From Theileria orientalis strain Shintoku (Eukaryota; Apicomplexa; Aconoidasida; Piroplasmida; Theileriidae): a DNA stretch of 64,000 nt. Every line of letters starts with the position of its first letter. The stretch's first letter is position 1. The notes beneath the pieces were generated by a model. It ran no database searches. It saw nothing but the letters and a program-made list of their open reading frames with translations, and had not been told where the DNA came from. The translations under genes were made by a program, and so were the position numbers. This document shows, piece after piece, positions 60,181-64,000 of the stretch. The stretch lies in assembly GCF_000740895.1 (NCBI RefSeq), contig NC_025260.1, forward strand, positions 1,468,001 through 1,532,000, read 5' to 3'.

Positions 60181-62364
60181 ATGGCTAATAATAGAAGAAA
60201 GGGCACGTCTTCCTTAGGGTTTGTATCTGGAGGTACGTTGAACGTGTCGAAAGTGGATTCTTCTATTAATGAAGACGATGAAACGCCTGAAAATAAGGAA
60301 ATCCTAGAAGACTCAGATGTGGAATTGAACTCAGACGAAGACTTCATAAGTAATATAATCAACTATGACGATTACATAGTGGTGGATGATGAAGAAGAAG
60401 ATTATGAAGGAAACGAAGAATATAATAGGGAAATAATGAGTAAACAAGTACAATTCCAGAACAAGAGAAGTAGAAGATATAGCAGATATGAAAGTAGAGA
60501 AAAGGAGGAAAGTGAGATGGGATACAACGAAGACAATATACAGAAGATGTACGGAAAAGGATTGAACATGTTAAAGAAAATGGGATATAAAGGAGGAGCA
60601 CTGGGAAGAGATGGAAAAGGATTGGTCAAGCCACTGTTGTTTACAACAAATAAAACAAAAGATAACGTGACGTATAAAATAGAAAGGTCAGAAACATATG
60701 AAACAACAGAAAGTGGAGAAAGAGTAGGAAAGGAAATGAATTGGTTAACACAATTAGAAAATATATACAAAGAATTAGTAGATAAGAATGAGACGATAAA
60801 GAAAAATAAAAGGGAATTAGAAACAAATAACGTTAAACTAGGAGCGGAAATAAAACAAATAAAAGAACAGATAAGAAAGAAGGCTAAGAAGTTGGAAACA
60901 ATTAAGTTGATAAAACCAACGATAGTATATAACTACAAAGAGTATATACTGCTGTTGGATGAAACAAATTTACAAGGAATTGTTACAAGTACTGCTAATA
61001 TCGGTAGTAGTACCAGTAGTACAAGTACTGCTAATATTGGTAGTAGTAGTACTAGTACACAAATGAGTAATAAAATAGATGAGGTAGTAAAAAAGTTACT
61101 TGTACTATTGAATTCACTGAATCAATTGAAAGTTAACAATAAATTGTATAAAACAGCAATTAAATTAACCTTTAAAAAAGTATTTATACCAGAGTATTAC
61201 AATAATATAGAAGACTATAGGAAGGTGTTTGAATCGTTGCCAACAATAAACAAGTACTATAGAAATAAGTATAACAGTGAATACGATGAAGATGAAAAGG
61301 GATATATGAAGAAAGTGTACAACTATTATATAATTAATGAGCTTATAAAGTATTATAGAGATGAGTGGAATATAATGAATATAGATGAAGGAATAAATAT
61401 ATATCAGAAGATATGTGAGTATTTAAGTGAATGTTACAGTAATGAAAATAAATATGAAGATGAAAAGTACATAAATAATGAATTTAACGACGAATATAGT
61501 GGAAAATATGGTGGCAGAGAAGAAGTGGAAGAAAATAAGTTATTAACGAGTAATAGGAAGGAGAATGATAATGGATTGAGTAGATTACTGAGGACAATAT
61601 TGAATAAGTTAAGAAGTTATATGGAGAGAAGTAAGCTGAAAAGTTTATATAACTCACACATAGTAATGTTTGCATGGCTGCAATACCTGAATGATCAACA
61701 AATAGAAGGACTGGCGAATAAATATATGGAAGAGTTGTTTAAAAGAGAGGAAAGCTTGATACCAAGTTACGAAGTGGAATATCAACAAAAAAGTGCTAAT
61801 AGTGGTAGTGATGGAGGTAGTAAAGTTAAAATATATGAAAACATTCAGAGTAATTGGGGCAAGCTGATGGCAGATAAGGAAGTATTCGGAGATAAAGTGT
61901 ATAATAAACTGTACACACAGTTGAACTCAATGAACTATAACTACTACGACGAAAATAGAGAAAAGTTAAAAGAGTTGGTGAACAATGTAGTGGAGTGGGT
62001 TGTGATACTGGGAAACGATGGCGTGGTTAGACTGATATCGAGTACGCTGATGCATAAATTTGGCAGGTCAGTAAGAGAAAAGGTGGCAAATTTATCAGAA
62101 CGGTACATGGAAATGAAGGAAGATGGGAGAAGTGATGATGATGAAGAAGAAGAAGAAGGAGTAGTTGAGTCGGATCAATTGAACGTGAAAAGGAAAAAAT
62201 TGATACAATTGATGGAAGACATAGAGGAAAGTTATATGTATTTTAAGTCGATACTGCCAGATTATGTTAACAGCAACAGAGATGTGCAAGTTAATCACTA
62301 CAAAGTGATACTGAAGAGTATGGAGTCGTTCATGAATTTAATAGAAGCAAGTAAAAGTAAATGA
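60181..62364 (+). CDS. G-patch protein, probable TFIP11/STIP-type splicing factor
   Basis: Single-exon frame of 727 residues. The N-terminus is acidic (DDEEEDYEGNEE near 75), followed by a G-patch at about residues 124-155: MYGKGLNMLKKMGYKGGALG then RDGKGLVKPL. G-patches bind and activate DEAH-box helicases. An acidic N-terminus, a G-patch and then a coiled-coil segment (about 185-245) followed by a long helical C-terminal region match TFIP11/STIP/Ntr1, which recruits Prp43-type helicase to take apart the spent spliceosome. The GCFC-like domain is diverged, and the TFIP11 C-terminal signature is not clear to me, so another G-patch family is possible. A Ser/Thr repeat with TANIGSSTSST units at about 272-295 is encoded by agtactgctaatat-type repeats. 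Codon use is AT-rich. Confidence 0.65.
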   Translation: MANNRRKGTSSLGFVSGGTLNVSKVDSSINEDDETPENKEILEDSDVELNSDEDFISNIINYDDYIVVDDEEEDYEGNEEYNREIMSKQVQFQNKRSRRYSRYESREKEESEMGYNEDNIQKMYGKGLNMLKKMGYKGGALGRDGKGLVKPLLFTTNKTKDNVTYKIERSETYETTESGERVGKEMNWLTQLENIYKELVDKNETIKKNKRELETNNVKLGAEIKQIKEQIRKKAKKLETIKLIKPTIVYNYKEYILLLDETNLQGIVTSTANIGSSTSSTSTANIGSSSTSTQMSNKIDEVVKKLLVLLNSLNQLKVNNKLYKTAIKLTFKKVFIPEYYNNIEDYRKVFESLPTINKYYRNKYNSEYDEDEKGYMKKVYNYYIINELIKYYRDEWNIMNIDEGINIYQKICEYLSECYSNENKYEDEKYINNEFNDEYSGKYGGREEVEENKLLTSNRKENDNGLSRLLRTILNKLRSYMERSKLKSLYNSHIVMFAWLQYLNDQQIEGLANKYMEELFKREESLIPSYEVEYQQKSANSGSDGGSKVKIYENIQSNWGKLMADKEVFGDKVYNKLYTQLNSMNYNYYDENREKLKELVNNVVEWVVILGNDGVVRLISSTLMHKFGRSVREKVANLSERYMEMKEDGRSDDDEEEEEGVVESDQLNVKRKKLIQLMEDIEESYMYFKSILPDYVNSNRDVQVNHYKVILKSMESFMNLIEASKSK

Positions 62365-62609
62365 AGTGTAAAACATCAGTGTAAAATAGAGGAGCATTTG
62401 TCCAAAAATAGGACGAAAGATAATTTAATTGTAAAATATATGTGATAAGTAGTGTGTTAAGGTGATGTGTGTGATTGTAACCATAAATTGGCTAAGATTC
62501 CATGGTCCCAACAATAGAGGAAATGATTGAGGAATACATGGGCAGATTCCACCAATGGCGTATATTTAATTAAAGTAGGATTGGATTTTAATATTTTAGG
62601 AGTAAACAC

Positions 62610-63398
62610 ATGTGTAATACTGAACAGAAGATGGGAGTAAATAGACTGTTCTTGCCATACTATTCTAAAACAAGAGGACCTCCCAGGTTGAGGTTCCAAG
62701 TAATGGGCAAAAGAGGTAAGAAAGTATACACAAATGATATATATATATATATATACAGATATCTGTATCAAATATGCCTATGTTTATGTACAAAAACAAC
62801 CGTTTACAGTGTGTATGTGTACACATGTGACTCTGGATTGTTAACGTGAATTGTAGGTAAAAAGTTCCTAATGCTCGTAGCGGCGAACCAAAGGGATCCC
62901 AGGGACGGCAAACACATGGAGGTGCTGGGCAGCGTCCAGAGAAAACCCTTGAATCCAATCCCCTCGGCAATAGGCGAAAACCACGAGAGCTTATCGGAAA
63001 TAAGACTGAGGTTCAGCAGAATTAAGTTCTGGCTCGGCGTGGGCTGCGACATGAACGTGCCGGTGGCCACGGTTCTCTCTCAGGCGAACCTGATTCCTCC
63101 ACATCCCCCGAAGTACGGGGAGAGGACGAGGGGGCACTTCCACCTGCTCTCGCAGCTGGCGCAGGCTAGGGAGCGGGTGCACCTGAGCAGAGTGAAATCG
63201 TTCCTGTTGAAGGAGAGTGCGTGGCACAACGAGGAGGAGGAGGTGTACAAACCGGACCTGGAGGAGACACCTGCCAGAATCGTCAAGGACAGGCTGTACC
63301 CTAGGGAGCTGAAGGAGCTGGATATCCCAATACACTTCGACGAAACTGAAAAGGAGCTGGACACTACCAAAAAGGTAGTAAGGAAGCTGGTCAGATGA
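62610..63398 (+). CDS. Mitochondrial small-subunit ribosomal protein bS16
   Basis: Two exons: 62610-62715 and 62857-63398 (215 residues). The core reads PRLRFQVMGKRGKKFLMLVA, ANQRDPRDGKHMEVLGS, then LRFSRIKFWLGVGCDMNVPV. This parallels bacterial S16 (IRLxRxGxKxxPFYxIVVADSRxxRDGRFIExxGxY ... DRixxWlxxGAxxSdxV). bS16 binds the 5' domain of small-subunit rRNA. A charged C-terminal extension of about 100 residues follows, as in mitochondrial S16 of other eukaryotes. The intron falls inside the core (KRG|KK). The start is uncertain: ATG at 62610 or 62631 (MGVNRLFLPYYSKTRG, a reasonable mitochondrial leader). An upstream exon around 62502 was tested and does not join in phase. With bS18 at 28334 this is the second mitochondrial ribosomal gene of the window. 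Confidence 0.85.
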
Positions 63399-63515
63399 CT
63401 CCGCCCCGAAGTATGTTTACCGGTAGCTACTGATAACGGTTGCTGATTTCCTACTACTCCTGGTAATTTGTTGATCAATTTTCATACATTTTACTATTTT
63501 TTATTTAGCAATACT

Positions 63516-63605
63516 AATATTAGTAGTAGTATGAGTAGTAGTAGTAGTAGAAGTAGAAGTAGCAATAGTAATGGCAGTATTAGTAGTAACATTAGTAATT
63601 ATTAA
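63516..63605. repeat. AGT/AAT trinucleotide-rich repeat, intergenic
   Basis: Runs of agtagtagtagtagtagaag and aatagtaatggc occur between two genes. The same triplets are used in coding tracts elsewhere in the window, but no gene covers this stretch. Confidence 0.85.
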
Positions 63606-63696
63606 AGTGAAGAGGGAAGAGGGAAAAGCGAAAAATAAAAACTAAGTGATAAAAGGTAAAAAGTGGATTGACACTTAAAATTAAATTTAAAACTTA

Positions 63697-64000
63697 TTAA
63701 TCCTTGAATAGTGAATATGCCAAGGCTCCTGCGATTGCTGACAGTGACCCGAGAAGGTGCTGCTTGTGTAGCTTTTGGGCGCTGAGGCAGGCGTCCAGAG
63801 AACCCAAGAGCGTAATCTTCAGGGAATTCACCAGAGACTTGCCCACGGGCGACAGGCCGGAGGTGAGTTCGAAGGACGTGAGGTTGGATGCGCCCAAATA
63901 CACACCCGACCTCGCGAGGTGATTGAGCAGCCCCAACGTGGAGCCGCTGATCCTCTTGAAGACGTGCTGATACACGTCCCTCCAGTACTGGCTCTCTGAG
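63697..64000 (-). CDS. C-terminal part of an unrecognised protein, 5'-partial
   Basis: The minus-strand frame is open from the window edge to TAA at 63697-63699, giving about 100 C-terminal residues. They start SESQYWRDVYQHVFKRISG and end LLGSLSAIAGALAYSLFKD. The first visible ATG-like start is not an ATG, so the gene begins beyond the window. The sequence is rich in Leu, Ser and Gly with a hydrophobic end (about 15 residues, broken by Gly) that could be a weak membrane segment. GC-rich third positions support real coding. It converges on the bS16 gene. I do not recognise the family. Confidence 0.65.
   Translation of the reverse strand, partial: SESQYWRDVYQHVFKRISGSTLGLLNHLARSGVYLGASNLTSFELTSGLSPVGKSLVNSLKITLLGSLDACLSAQKLHKQHLLGSLSAIAGALAYSLFKD

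Noticed and set aside
62466..62576. Possible first exon of bS16m starting near 62466 or 62502
   Set aside because: Either it hits a stop or its donor phase does not match the acceptor before 62603, so I kept the ATG at 62610 or 62631.

Overview
The window is eukaryotic nuclear DNA from an apicomplexan parasite, most likely a piroplasm of the Theileria type (T. orientalis-like base composition is my best guess; the species is inferred). The reasons are short intergenic regions, many very short GT-AG introns (one of only 23 nt), long Asn/Ser/Thr/Gln low-complexity inserts in conserved proteins, an ATP4-type P-ATPase, and a gene block (DnaJ, MCM8, LSD1, MCM5, polyubiquitin, ATP4) that I remember as neighbours on Plasmodium falciparum chromosome 12.

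Layout. 1-1952: end of an unrecognised protein gene. 3128-13163: tandem pair of full-length ABCC-type ABC transporters of identical length. The first carries one in-frame stop, and the pair is a mosaic of near-identical and diverged blocks. 13601-17842: a small secreted protein, a glycerophosphodiester phosphodiesterase (minus strand) and an AP-2-like mu adaptin. 18349-21006: a cap trimethylguanosine synthase whose exons appear to run into a PHAX snRNA-export RNA-binding domain. 21274-27786 (minus): a very large protein with GRAM, VASt-like and tail-anchor parts (LAM/GRAMD sterol-transfer type), swollen by repeats. 28334-34599: mitochondrial ribosomal protein bS18, a soluble cyclic-nucleotide phosphodiesterase, and a DnaJ protein (minus). 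34995-50338: MCM8 (14 exons), an LSD1-like histone demethylase ending in a PHD finger, and MCM5. 51478-57291: a two-unit polyubiquitin gene converging on ATP4 (minus). 58141-64000: an unrecognised secreted protein, a G-patch protein of TFIP11 type, mitochondrial bS16, and the 3' end of an unrecognised minus-strand gene.

How the genes relate. Several encode nuclear RNA and chromatin functions (TGS1-PHAX and TFIP11-like for snRNA/spliceosome; LSD1-PHD, MCM5 and MCM8 for chromatin and DNA replication or repair). Two build the small subunit of the mitochondrial ribosome. Others act at membranes (ABC transporters, ATP4, AP mu, GRAM/VASt protein, GDPD). There is no operon logic; genes are separately promoted. 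Exon structures were assembled by eye from splice signals, phase and family similarity. For TGS1-PHAX, bS18, PDE, DnaJ, MCM8, MCM5, the 58141 gene and bS16 the phases close exactly from start to stop.
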